A stretch of 64,000 nucleotides of DNA, from assembly GCA_001899855.1 (NCBI GenBank), contig MKWR01000021.1, positions 25,099 through 89,098 of the forward strand, in the 5' to 3' direction. This stretch comes from Lysobacterales bacterium 63-13 (GTDB taxonomy: Bacteria > Pseudomonadota > Gammaproteobacteria > Xanthomonadales > Rhodanobacteraceae). Position numbers and translations under genes: made by a program. Position 1 is the stretch's first letter, and every line of letters starts with the position of its first letter. A model generated the notes under the pieces. It was given only the letters and a program-made list of their open reading frames with translations. It was not told the DNA's origin and did no database searches. This document shows, piece after piece, positions 1 to 10,415 of this stretch.

Positions 1-215
1 CCCAGATTGCCGTCGTTCCAGCCCTCCAGCATCACATCCACTGCGTCGCGTGCAATCGTGATCTTTGGCCGGCCATCGATCTGGCCCCACATCGAACCGG
101 ACGCATCGAGCACGAGGATGGATCGAGACGCGGCAGGGGCTTGCGCGCTGGCGGGTGCACAGGCCAACGCGCAGGCGGCCTGCAGGCACAGCGCTGACAA
201 GAGGGCAGGTCGCAT
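1..215 (-). CDS. VWA-domain secreted protein (N-terminal part only)
   Basis: Only the first 71 residues lie in the window; the gene continues beyond position 1. Residues 1-25 form a signal peptide (Ala/Cys-rich, ending near ASAQA). The segment that follows contains ILVLDASGSMWGQ, a MIDAS-type D-x-S-G-S motif typical of von Willebrand factor A domains that bind a divalent metal. A periplasmic or surface VWA protein is therefore likely, but partner and role cannot be read from this fragment. The ATG start (215-213) directly precedes the hydrophobic stretch. Confidence 0.75.
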   Translation of the reverse strand, partial: MRPALLSALCLQAACALACAPASAQAPAASRSILVLDASGSMWGQIDGRPKITIARDAVDVMLEGWNDGNL

Positions 216-353
216 CGGGAAGTCTCCAGAAAGCCGCGAACGCGCGGCAGGCTTCCGGAGAAACAGGAAAGCGCGGGAAAAGCGGACATTGCCTGTCGCT
301 GTGGAATCGCGCAGCGCATCCGCCGCCCGTCTCATGATCGAGTGAGCGATGTC

Positions 354-1166
354 TCAATCGATCGCGCGGCGGAAATCGAGGTCGAAGCGGGTGCCGGCGG
401 TGAGTGCGTGCAGGCGCATGTTGGTGATGCGGATCGGTGCGCCGGGTTCGAGTTCGGCCGCGTTGGAATCGGCCATTTCACTGGGATCGATGATGGTCAC
501 GCCGCCCGTGCCGAATACCTCGAGCGCATTGTCCGGGCCGATCGCGACCACGGTCGAGGCATCGATGCCGAGACCGAGGGCAAACGGATTGAGGGCAAGC
601 GCGGCGAGCAGGCGGCCGAGTCGATCGCTGGCATTGCCGCCCTGGTCGATGACCACGCGATTGGTCAGGCCAAGTCCCGGTGCAAGGGATGCGCTGCCGA
701 CACGCGGCGTCGGCCCGGCGGTTCCCGATGCCAGCATGTGTTCGCAAAGCAGGGCGGCACCGGCGCCGACGCCGCAGACCGCCATTCCGGCTGCATTGCG
801 CCGGCGCAGCAATCGCGCCAGGCTGCTGCCGCCAATCAGGGTGCTGAGCTTGAGCGGTTGCTCGGCATTGAGGATGACCAGATCGGCCTGCTCGACCAGA
901 TCGAGCAGTTGCCGCTGTTCCGCGCCGGCGCGGTTGGTCAGGGCATGGCGATGCAACTGGGTGCAGCCGGCAGCAGTCAGCATGGCCTCCAGCTCGATGT
1001 CATCGTCATCGGACTTTTCCGGGGCGGAAACCAGGATCACGCGCGGCGAATCGCCGACCAGTCCAATGAGGCGGGCAAGCAGGACGGACGTGCGCTGATT
1101 GGAAGGCAGTTCACCGCAGGCAATGATCGAGCCGCGATTTCGTTCGGGAGCGATTTTGGCTGGCAC
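354..1166 (-). CDS. degenerate cyanophycinase-like protein (peptidase S51 fold)
   Basis: This 270-aa protein is about the size of cyanophycinase, the serine exopeptidase that cuts the Arg-Asp polymer cyanophycin. The N-terminal RGSIIACGE segment and the C-terminal half (GLGLTNRVVIDQ, RLGRLLAALALNP, GLGIDASTVV) follow the family. The nucleophile elbow, normally G-T-S-A-G-A, reads CGVGAGA (residues 131-137), so the catalytic Ser is replaced by Gly134. The usual GGDQ motif near residue 101 is NAEQ. It is probably inactive as a peptidase. It starts at GTG with a GAGG sequence upstream. No cyanophycin synthetase lies nearby, so the role is unknown. Confidence 0.7.
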   Translation of the reverse strand: MPAKIAPERNRGSIIACGELPSNQRTSVLLARLIGLVGDSPRVILVSAPEKSDDDDIELEAMLTAAGCTQLHRHALTNRAGAEQRQLLDLVEQADLVILNAEQPLKLSTLIGGSSLARLLRRRNAAGMAVCGVGAGAALLCEHMLASGTAGPTPRVGSASLAPGLGLTNRVVIDQGGNASDRLGRLLAALALNPFALGLGIDASTVVAIGPDNALEVFGTGGVTIIDPSEMADSNAAELEPGAPIRITNMRLHALTAGTRFDLDFRRAID

Positions 1167-1250
1167 GCGGTCGCCTCGACAGGTCGGAAATCCGATACTA
1201 CACGCTGCATCGCATGCGCATGCAAGACAAGGAGGAATACGGTCGACGCA

Positions 1251-2570
1251 TCAATCGAGGGCGCCCGTGGTTTCCTGATCGGTCTCGGAGGTGATGTCCT
1301 GCACGCAGCCAATCACGCTGCCCTGGGCGGAATCCTTCGGCAGCGCGCGAACGCGGATGCGCACCTGGCGTCGGCGGCCGATGGCGGTGGTCATGCGCAC
1401 AGTGATTTCGGTGGTTTCGCTGGGCTTCGCCGCGTCCAGGGTTTGCCGCAGGCGACGCTGATCCATGCCGGCAAAGTGGTTGAGCATGCGTTCGCGTGAC
1501 ACCGGCGTCGACAGGGGTACATCGAAAATCGCGTGCATCTGCGCCGACCAGGACATGCGCTCGCCATCCGGGCCCAACTGCCAGGCGCCGAGATTGGTCA
1601 GCGATTGCGCATGCGCGAACAAGGACGCCTCGTGCTTGATCGCAGTGACGTCGGCAAACACCGAGACCACTTCATCGGCCTCGCCATCGGCGCTGCCGTC
1701 GCGCGGCATGGCGGTTACCGAGAGCCAGCGTGGATCGGTCATCTGTGGCGAGCGCACTCCGCAGATCACCGACTCGATGGCCTTGCCGGTGCGCAGGGCC
1801 CGCGCCCACGGCAAGTCATCATGGACAATCGTTGTTCCACCCTCGTCGATGAACTGCCAGTCGGCAATCTGGTCCGTGCGCAAGGCAAGCAGGTCGGGTT
1901 CGCTGGTCTGCAGGATCCGGCACGCTGCCGGGTTGCAGGAAACGACGTGGCCCATGCGGTTGCGCACGAGCATGCCCATGTCCATCTCGTGCAGGATGCG
2001 CCGCAGCTCTGCCTCCGAACTGCGCAATTGCAGCTCGGCAAGGGCGCGCGGGCCGAGATCGCGGGTTACCGCGATGATGCGTTTCTGGTTGCCATCGAGA
2101 TAGCCGTGGGCGTTCAGTTCGAGCGTCGCTTCCTCGTCAGCGCCACGCCGGATCGTCGAGGTTGCGGTGACGGTTTCGTCGGCATCGAATGCCCGGTGCA
2201 GGCGACTGATGAACGTGTCGTCGAGTTTCGGGAATGCATCCTCGATCGCGCATCCAAGCAGTCGCTCGCGATCCAGGTCGAGCAACTGGCAGGCGCTGGC
2301 ATTGGCATCGAGAATGAGGCCGGATTCGTCATGGATGGTGATCGCATCGGGCACGGCGTCGATCATCGCGCGGTAGCGGTTGGCGATTGTCGCGGTGACC
2401 CCGCGCAGGTTGCGGTGGGCAGTGATCGCCTCGCCCACGAGCAGGCGCAGGACCGGATCGGCGTCGGCGCGCGAGGCAAACTCGGCGAGTTGTGCCCAGA
2501 CGTCCGCATCGGCTGTCCCGGTGTCGGTCGGATGGGTTGTCGCCCCGGAAAATTCCACTTTCTCGACCAT
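1251..2570 (-). CDS. multi-PAS-domain sensory protein without recognisable output domain
   Basis: The protein has 439 aa. Three consecutive PAS-like modules can be seen: about residues 65-175 (AVPDAITIHDESG, DANASACQLLDL), 185-315 (HEMDMGMLVRNRMG, CNPAACRIL) and 320-430 (SLTNLGAWQLG, followed by a PAC-like stretch ending in VIGCVQDIT). It stops directly after the last PAC, with no histidine kinase, GGDEF or EAL domain. The start at 2570 (MVEKVEF) is preferred. An upstream in-frame start at 2684 would overlap the end of the HMG-CoA lyase gene. It probably acts by protein-protein interaction with a separate kinase or cyclase, but that is inference. PAS identity is good; ligand and partner are unknown. 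Confidence 0.75.
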   Translation of the reverse strand: MVEKVEFSGATTHPTDTGTADADVWAQLAEFASRADADPVLRLLVGEAITAHRNLRGVTATIANRYRAMIDAVPDAITIHDESGLILDANASACQLLDLDRERLLGCAIEDAFPKLDDTFISRLHRAFDADETVTATSTIRRGADEEATLELNAHGYLDGNQKRIIAVTRDLGPRALAELQLRSSEAELRRILHEMDMGMLVRNRMGHVVSCNPAACRILQTSEPDLLALRTDQIADWQFIDEGGTTIVHDDLPWARALRTGKAIESVICGVRSPQMTDPRWLSVTAMPRDGSADGEADEVVSVFADVTAIKHEASLFAHAQSLTNLGAWQLGPDGERMSWSAQMHAIFDVPLSTPVSRERMLNHFAGMDQRRLRQTLDAAKPSETTEITVRMTTAIGRRRQVRIRVRALPKDSAQGSVIGCVQDITSETDQETTGALD

Positions 2571-2637
2571 GCGTGAATCCCATTCACGTTCGGCAGGTGC
2601 TCCCTTGCGATCCTGCGCGCAGGCAGGATAGCACCGC

Positions 2638-3537
2638 TCAGCCAATACTGGCGCGGGCGACCTTGCTCGCGGTTTCGTGGCCAAGCTGGCTCGACAACCA
2701 GAGGCCGGTCTCGATCAAGGCAGGTAGATCGATGCCGGTGTCGATGCCCATGCCTTCGAGCATGTAGACCACGTCCTCGCTGGCGACGTTGCCGGTGGCG
2801 CCTTTCGCATACGGGCAACCGCCGGTGCCGGAGACGGAACTGTCGACCACGGCGACCCCTTCCTCCAGGCAGGCGAGCACGTTGGCCAGGGCCTGGCCAC
2901 GCGTGTCATGGAAATGCACGGCAAGGGCCTCGATCGGCACGTCGCCGGCGACCGCGCGCAACATGTCGCGTGCCTTGCCCGGCGTGCCGATGCCGATCGT
3001 GTCGCCGAGAGAGATTTCATAACAGCCCATGGCGTGCATGCGGCTGGCGACACGCACCACATCGCGCAACGGCACCTCGCCCTGGTAGGGGCAGCCGAGC
3101 ACGGTTGAAACGTAGCCGCGAACCGCCACGCCATCGGCGCGGGCCTTTTCCATGACCGGCAGGAAGCGTTCGATCGATTCGTCGATCGAGGCGTTGATGT
3201 TCTTGCGGTTGAACATTTCCGACGCGGCCGAGAACACGGCGACCTCGCGCGCACCTGCGGCATGGGCACGATCGTAACCCTGCTCATTGGGTACAAGTAC
3301 CGGATAGCGCACGCCAGGGCGTTTTTCGATGGCGGCGAATACTTCGGCGGCATCGGCCAGTTGCGGCACCCATTTCGGACTGACGAAACTGGTCGCCTCG
3401 ATCGTGCGCAGGCCCGTGCGCGACAGGCGATTGATCAGCTCGACCTTGGTTGCCGCCGGGATGATTGCCTTTTCGTTCTGCAAGCCGTCGCGAGGACCAA
3501 CCTCGACGATGCGCACGCGCCTGGGCATGCCGCTCAT
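2638..3537 (-). CDS. mvaB: hydroxymethylglutaryl-CoA lyase
   Basis: It splits 3-hydroxy-3-methylglutaryl-CoA into acetyl-CoA and acetoacetate, the last step of leucine degradation, in the cytoplasm. The 299-aa protein shows the TIM-barrel start VEVGPRDGLQNE, the metal-binding HFHDTRG segment and the active-site loop SGTGGCPYAKGATGN with its catalytic Cys. Length is normal for the family. Its ATG overlaps the stop of the upstream lipoprotein gene by four bases (ATGA), so it is translationally coupled to the liu-type operon. It is the last gene of that operon. Confidence 0.95.
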   Translation of the reverse strand: MSGMPRRVRIVEVGPRDGLQNEKAIIPAATKVELINRLSRTGLRTIEATSFVSPKWVPQLADAAEVFAAIEKRPGVRYPVLVPNEQGYDRAHAAGAREVAVFSAASEMFNRKNINASIDESIERFLPVMEKARADGVAVRGYVSTVLGCPYQGEVPLRDVVRVASRMHAMGCYEISLGDTIGIGTPGKARDMLRAVAGDVPIEALAVHFHDTRGQALANVLACLEEGVAVVDSSVSGTGGCPYAKGATGNVASEDVVYMLEGMGIDTGIDLPALIETGLWLSSQLGHETASKVARASIG

Positions 3538-4186
3538 GACGGCTTGCCGGCGCGGCGCGCGCTGCGCTGCCGTTCGTATTCGTCGAGGCTCAACGTGCTG
3601 CGACGAACGTTGGCGGACGGTTTGTCCTCGAAGATCTTCTGCTTGCGCACGATGTCGAGAATCCTCGCGCGATCGCCGCGGATGAACACATGCAGTTCGT
3701 TGTGGCTGTCATCCACGCTGCCGTCGAGTACGCCGTCGATGACCTTGTGCGCGGTGCGTCTGGAATCGACCTGCCAGATGCGCAGGCGGTCATGATCGAT
3801 CTGATAGCGGGCAATGAAGAAGGATTTCTCCGGCGCCGGTTCGATGCCGTGGACCGGATCGAGCTTGACCGTCTCGCCAAGCTGGTTGTCGGCGACCACC
3901 ACATAGTGCTTGCCGCGATCATGCACGTAGTTGACCGGGATGTGGATCTGCTTTGGCGGGCCGTCCTTCTCGGGACGTTCGAGCATGAGGAAGCGGCACT
4001 CCGGGTCGACCAGGAAGGCCAACTCGTCGGGCTCGTCGCTGGAGCGTGGCTCCGATGCATCGACCCACAATCCTTTCCACGCCGGATCACAGGCAACGAT
4101 TTCATCGCCAGGCGGTGATTCAAAACGCGTCTCGTTGCAGGCGCCGAGCACGAGCAGGGCGCAGACTGCCGGAATCCATCGAATCC

Positions 4187-4190
<4 letters not shown>
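3534..4190 (-). CDS. putative lipoprotein embedded in the leucine-catabolism operon
   Basis: This 218-aa protein carries a lipoprotein signal (hydrophobic CALLVLG followed by the lipobox LGAC, Cys18). The mature part is charged, soluble and lacks any domain I can name. It overlaps its upstream neighbour (biotin carboxylase subunit) and downstream neighbour (HMG-CoA lyase) by four bases each, so all are probably translated together. The C-terminus is basic. Why an envelope lipoprotein sits between two cytosolic enzymes of one pathway is unclear. It could be an unrelated gene captured in the transcript. Confidence 0.8.
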
Positions 4191-6213
<2,023 letters not shown>

Positions 6214-6214
<1 letters not shown>

Positions 6215-7008
6215 CAATTCCCTGAAATCCAGCGCGGTGGGCGCTTGCCGAGGAAGGCTGACAACCCTTCCTGGCCCTCGTCGGAGACGCGCAGACGCGC
6301 AATCAGCGCGGCGTTTTCCTGATCCAGTTGCTCGGCGCTTTCGCGGGTGATGCCGGCTATGCGCAGGGCCAGTGCCTTGGCTTCAGCCTGGGCATGCGCA
6401 CCGCATTTGCTGAGGAAGTGCAGGCTGCGGGAAACCGCGTCAGTCAGTTGCGAGGGCGCAACCAGCTGGTGCAGCAGGTTGATGCGCAAGGCCTCCTCGG
6501 CGTCGAAAACCTCGGCGCTGATGAACAGCTTGCGCGCATGGCGCGGCCCCACGGCAGCCACCACATACGGCGAGATGACGGCCGGCACGAGGCCAAGCTT
6601 GGCTTCGCTGAGCGAAAACTTCGCGCCTTCCACGCCAATTGCCACGTCGCAGCAGGCAATCAGGCCGATGCCGCCGCCATAGGCCGAACCATTGACCTTG
6701 GCAATCGTCGGTTTGGGCAGGAAGTTGAGCGTGCGCATGAGGCGGGCCAGGCGCAGCGAATCCTCGCGATTCGCCGACTCGCTCGCACCCGCCATGGCGC
6801 GCATCCAGTTGGCATCGGCGCCGGCGGAAAAGGTGCTGCCCTGGCCGGAGAGCACCAGGGCCCAGATCGAGTCATCCTCGCCGGTTTCGGCGATGGCCGA
6901 TGTCAGTTCCGCGATCAGGCGGTCGTCGAATGCGTTGTGCACCGACGGGCGGTTCAAGCTGATTTCACGGATGCCGTTGTTGTCGGTGACAAGGAGGGAT
7001 GCAGTCAT
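6214..7008 (-). CDS. liuC: methylglutaconyl-CoA hydratase (enoyl-CoA hydratase family)
   Basis: It hydrates 3-methylglutaconyl-CoA to HMG-CoA, linking the carboxylase (liuD) to the lyase (mvaB) encoded downstream. The 264-aa crotonase-fold protein shows LNRPSVHNAFDD, the oxyanion-hole segment FSAGADANWM and the second oxyanion region NGSAYGGGIGL. The NWM variant is common in the methylglutaconyl-CoA hydratase branch. I place the start at 7008 (MTASLLV), where family similarity begins; longer in-frame starts at 7038 and 7086 exist. It is the first gene of the operon and runs divergently from feoA. Confidence 0.88.
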
Positions 7009-7108
7009 GCGCTCGATCCGGGTGAAAGTCGGAATCATAGGGTGTTCAGCGGAAACCTGCAGGGCAGCGGCCCCTTGCGGGAGCATCGCTGCAAAGCCGT
7101 GATTGGCA

Positions 7109-7130
7109 TATAATGCGAACCATTCTTATT
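7109..7130 (+). promoter_or_regulatory. feo promoter -10 box overlapped by a Fur-box-like palindrome
   Basis: A perfect TATAAT lies at 7109-7114. AATGCGAACCATTCTTATT (7112-7130) has the half-site structure of proteobacterial Fur boxes, with AAT-GAA mirrored by ATTC-ATT. It sits 15 bases before feoA, so iron-loaded Fur would occlude RNA polymerase. No good -35 box is visible at 16-18 bases. Confidence 0.6.
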
Positions 7131-7145
7131 TGCGGCGGTCATTAA

Positions 7146-7385
7146 ATGCGGTTGTCCGAGCTGTCCCAAGGGGCCGATGCCGTGGTTCAGGAAGTCGAAA
7201 ATGTGATGGATGGCGATCCCATCGCGCGACGCTTGCGTGACTACGGTTTCGTGCGTGGCGAACCGGTGCGCCTGGTCGGGCGTGGCCCGATTGGCGCCGA
7301 TCCCTTGCTGGTGCAGATCGGCTTTACCCGTTTTGCCTTGCGCCGCGCCGAGGCCGCGCGCGTGATCGTCGAGTCGGTGCCATGA
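7146..7385 (+). CDS. feoA: ferrous iron transport accessory protein FeoA
   Basis: This 79-aa SH3-like protein has the family pattern: MRLSEL start, RRLRDYGFVRGEPV turn and a C-terminal LRRAEAARVIVE strand. FeoA acts in the cytoplasm with the FeoB Fe2+ channel. Its TGA overlaps the ATG of feoB (ATGA), indicating coupled translation. The Fur-box-like site just upstream suggests induction under iron limitation. Confidence 0.9.
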   Translation: MRLSELSQGADAVVQEVENVMDGDPIARRLRDYGFVRGEPVRLVGRGPIGADPLLVQIGFTRFALRRAEAARVIVESVP

Positions 7386-9214
7386 TCGAATCGGTCGTCA
7401 GCCTGCGCCTGGCCCTGGTCGGCAATCCAAACTGCGGCAAGACCGCCTTGTTCAACCAGCTTACCGGCGGGCGGCAAAAAGTAGCCAATTACGCAGGGGT
7501 CACGGTCGAGCGCAAGGAAGGTCGATTCAGCGGGCCATCCGGGCGCACGTTCCAGTTGATCGACTTGCCGGGCGCGTACAGCCTGGAGGCGGCCAGCCCG
7601 GATGAGGTCATCACGCGCGATGTCTGCCTCGGTCACTTCCCGGGCGAGACTGCACCGGATGCGATTGTCTGTGTCGCCGATGCCACCAACCTGCGCCTGC
7701 ACCTTCGTTTCGTGCTCGAGGTGCGCCGGCTCGGGCGGCCGATGGTGCTGGCCTTGAACATGATGGACGCGGCACGCAAGCGCGGCATCGACATCGACGT
7801 GGCGAAACTCGAGGCGGCACTCGGTATCCCGGTGGTCGAGACCGTTGCCGTGCGGCGCGGTGGCGCGGCGGCACTGGCTGCACGCCTGGATGGTGAATTG
7901 CCGCCGGCAGTCCTGGTTGATGCCAGCAGCGACCTGCATGCCGAGGTGCGCGCGATGCTTGCCGACGCGGTGAGCATGCCGCGGCGAACGGCCGAAATCG
8001 ACGACGCCCTGGATCGCTTCGTCCTGCATCCGCTGCTCGGTCTCGGCGTGCTCGCGGTGATCATGTTCCTGATCTTCCAGGCTGTTTTCTCCTGGGCCGA
8101 GCCATTGATGGAAGGCATTGAAGCCGCCGTCGGCATGATCGGTACCTGGGTCGGCAGCGGCCTGGCCTCGATGCCGATGCTGCAAAGCCTGGTCGTCGAT
8201 GGCATTTTCGCCGGGGTCGGTGGCGTGCTGGTGTTCCTGCCGCAGATCCTCATCCTCTTTCTCTTCATCCTTGCGCTGGAGGAATCCGGCTACCTGCCGC
8301 GTGCAGCCTTCCTGCTTGACCGGCTCATGCTCAAGGCCGGCCTGACCGGCCGTTCGTTCATTCCGCTGCTGTCGAGCTTTGCCTGCGCGATTCCGGGCAT
8401 CATGGCCACGCGCAGCATCCAGGACCCGCGTGATCGCCTGACCACGATCCTGATTGCGCCCTTGATGACCTGTTCGGCGCGGCTGCCCGTCTATGCCCTG
8501 CTGATTGCCGCCTTCATCCCCAACCAGAAGGTCGCCGGCATGTTCAATCTGCAGGGCATCGTCCTGTTCACCCTGTATGTCGCCGGCATCGTCAGTGCAC
8601 TCGCCGTGGCCTGGGTGATCAAGCTGATTCGGCGCGACAAGAGCGAGCATGCCTTGCTCATGGAACTGCCCTCGTATCGCATCCCGCATCCGCGCGACAT
8701 CGCCATCGGCCTCTGGGAGCGCGCCAACATCTTCCTCAAGCGCGTCGGCGGCATCATCCTCTCGCTGACCATCATCCTGTGGTTCCTCTCGACATTCCCG
8801 GGCGCGCCGGAAGGTGCCACCGAGCCGGCCATCAACTACAGCTTTGCCGGCATGCTCGGGCGCTGGTTGCATGTCCTCTTCGAGCCGATCGGATTCAACT
8901 GGCAGATCTCGATCGCGCTGGTGCCTGGGCTCGCCGCACGCGAAGTGGCGGTCTCGTCACTCGCCACGGTGTATGCGCTGTCCGGTCACGAGGAAGGACT
9001 GCAGGCCATCGTCGCCGCGCAGTGGTCCATGGCGACCGCGTTCTCCCTGCTCGCCTGGTACGTGTTTGCGCCGATGTGCCTGTCGACCCTGGCCACGGTG
9101 CGCCGTGAAACCAACTCTTGGCGCCAGGTCTGGATCATGGCCGGTTACCTGTTTGCACTCGCGTACATCGCCTCGTTCCTGACCTATCAGATCACCCGGG
9201 CATTCAGCGCATGA
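7382..9214 (+). CDS. feoB: ferrous iron transporter FeoB
   Basis: This inner-membrane Fe2+ transporter has an N-terminal GTPase domain. In its 610 aa, GNPNCGKT (residues 15-22) is the P-loop, DLPGAYSL the G3 region and NMMD the G4 guanine-specificity motif. Two Gate-type repeats follow, with multiple membrane helices from about residue 215 to the end. At 610 aa it is shorter than E. coli FeoB (773) but within the range of shorter FeoB proteins. It is second in a feoA-feoB-small gene operon with four-base overlaps on both sides. Confidence 0.95.
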   Translation: MIESVVSLRLALVGNPNCGKTALFNQLTGGRQKVANYAGVTVERKEGRFSGPSGRTFQLIDLPGAYSLEAASPDEVITRDVCLGHFPGETAPDAIVCVADATNLRLHLRFVLEVRRLGRPMVLALNMMDAARKRGIDIDVAKLEAALGIPVVETVAVRRGGAAALAARLDGELPPAVLVDASSDLHAEVRAMLADAVSMPRRTAEIDDALDRFVLHPLLGLGVLAVIMFLIFQAVFSWAEPLMEGIEAAVGMIGTWVGSGLASMPMLQSLVVDGIFAGVGGVLVFLPQILILFLFILALEESGYLPRAAFLLDRLMLKAGLTGRSFIPLLSSFACAIPGIMATRSIQDPRDRLTTILIAPLMTCSARLPVYALLIAAFIPNQKVAGMFNLQGIVLFTLYVAGIVSALAVAWVIKLIRRDKSEHALLMELPSYRIPHPRDIAIGLWERANIFLKRVGGIILSLTIILWFLSTFPGAPEGATEPAINYSFAGMLGRWLHVLFEPIGFNWQISIALVPGLAAREVAVSSLATVYALSGHEEGLQAIVAAQWSMATAFSLLAWYVFAPMCLSTLATVRRETNSWRQVWIMAGYLFALAYIASFLTYQITRAFSA

Positions 9215-9525
9215 GCACGCAATGGCTGCAGACCTTGCTGGTCGCCGTGATCGTCTCGACCAGTGCGGTGCTGGCCATGCGCCATGTCGCACCGGGGCCG
9301 TTCCGCCTGTGCCAGTCAAGTATTGCGAGGCTGCTGGGGCAATCACGACGCAGTGCCGTGCTGCGCGCGTTCGGGCGCTGGCTGCAGCCGCTGGAGGCCA
9401 GGCAGGGCGGATGCGGCAGCGGCCTCGGTTGCTCCAGTTGTGGCGGCTGCGGCACATCGAGCGCGACAAAGGCGGTCGAATCCATCCCTTTGAAGGTTCC
9501 TTCACCTCCGCTGCAGCGCCACTGA
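9211..9525 (+). CDS. small Cys-rich membrane protein associated with FeoB (DUF6587-like)
   Basis: This 104-aa protein has an N-terminal membrane helix (LLVAVIVSTSAVLAM), a basic middle and a Cys cluster CGSGLGCSSCGGC near residues 72-84. It resembles the DUF6587 / FeoB-associated Cys-rich proteins that occupy the feoC position. Its ATG overlaps the feoB stop by four bases. The cysteines could bind iron or sense redox state, but that is inference. Identification rests on context and composition. Confidence 0.75.
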   Translation: MSTQWLQTLLVAVIVSTSAVLAMRHVAPGPFRLCQSSIARLLGQSRRSAVLRAFGRWLQPLEARQGGCGSGLGCSSCGGCGTSSATKAVESIPLKVPSPPLQRH

Positions 9526-9587
9526 GCGCAACCTGGATCTGCAACCCGGGATACTGGAAAGCCGCGCGATGCGCGTAGACTGCGCCC

Positions 9588-10370
9588 ATGAAAACACATG
9601 ACCTGCATCGCGGCAGCGCACCCTTGCTGATCAGCCTGCCGCACGATGGCGAGGCGATTCCACCTGCCATTGCCGCGCGCCTGACGCCCTCGGCACGACA
9701 GGTGCCCGATACCGACTGGCACGTCTCGCGCCTGTACGCGTTCGCGCGCGATCTCGGCGCATCGATGCTGGTGCCGAAATACTCGCGCTATGTGGTCGAC
9801 CTCAATCGCCCGCCGGATGATGCCTCCTTGTATCCGGGCCAGAACACCACCGGCCTTTGTCCGCTGGTGCAGTTTTCCGGTGAGCCGGTCTATCTGGATG
9901 GGCAGGCGCCAGACGACGACGAGATTGACGAACGCGTAAGGCACTATTGGCAGCCCTATCACGCCACGCTCGCTGCCGAAATCGAGCGCATCCATGCCGA
10001 ACACGGACGCTGCGTGCTCTGGGAAGGCCATTCGATCCGCAGCTTCGTGCCCTTCCTGTTCGACGCGCGACTGCCTGATTTCAATCTCGGCACCGTCGGC
10101 GGCGCCAGTTGTCGCCCCAGCCTGCGTGCGCAACTGGTTGGCGTGCTGGAGGCCCAGGCCGATTATTCCTTTGTCGTCGATGGCCGCTTCATGGGCGGCT
10201 ACATCACCCGCCACTACGGCAGGCCGGAGCAGGGCGTCGATGCCATCCAGCTTGAGCTCGCCCAGGCCAACTACATGGACGAGGCCAGTTACGCGTACGA
10301 CAACGAACGCGCCGCATCCACCCAGTCCTTGATCCAGCGCCTGCTCGAAGCGGTCCTGGATGCCGAATAG
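9588..10370 (+). CDS. hutG: N-formylglutamate deformylase (amidohydrolase)
   Basis: It hydrolyses N-formyl-L-glutamate to glutamate and formate, the last step of one histidine degradation route. The 260-aa protein carries ISLPHDG near the N-terminus, DTDWHVSRLY, VVDLNRPPDD and LWEGHSIRS, which are typical of the Zn-dependent FGase family. No other hut genes flank it, so it may serve another N-formyl substrate here. A TAGACT sequence ten bases before the start looks like a -10 box. Confidence 0.87.
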   Translation: MKTHDLHRGSAPLLISLPHDGEAIPPAIAARLTPSARQVPDTDWHVSRLYAFARDLGASMLVPKYSRYVVDLNRPPDDASLYPGQNTTGLCPLVQFSGEPVYLDGQAPDDDEIDERVRHYWQPYHATLAAEIERIHAEHGRCVLWEGHSIRSFVPFLFDARLPDFNLGTVGGASCRPSLRAQLVGVLEAQADYSFVVDGRFMGGYITRHYGRPEQGVDAIQLELAQANYMDEASYAYDNERAASTQSLIQRLLEAVLDAE

Positions 10371-10415
10371 GCAGGCGACTGGCCTGGAAGCGGGCTCCTG
10401 TCTTTTCCGGCTTGA

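Noticed and set aside
7241..8872. Long open frame antisense to feoB (543 codons)
   Set aside because: Low-complexity Gln/Asp/His-rich translation without motifs, fully inside feoB; a typical high-GC shadow.
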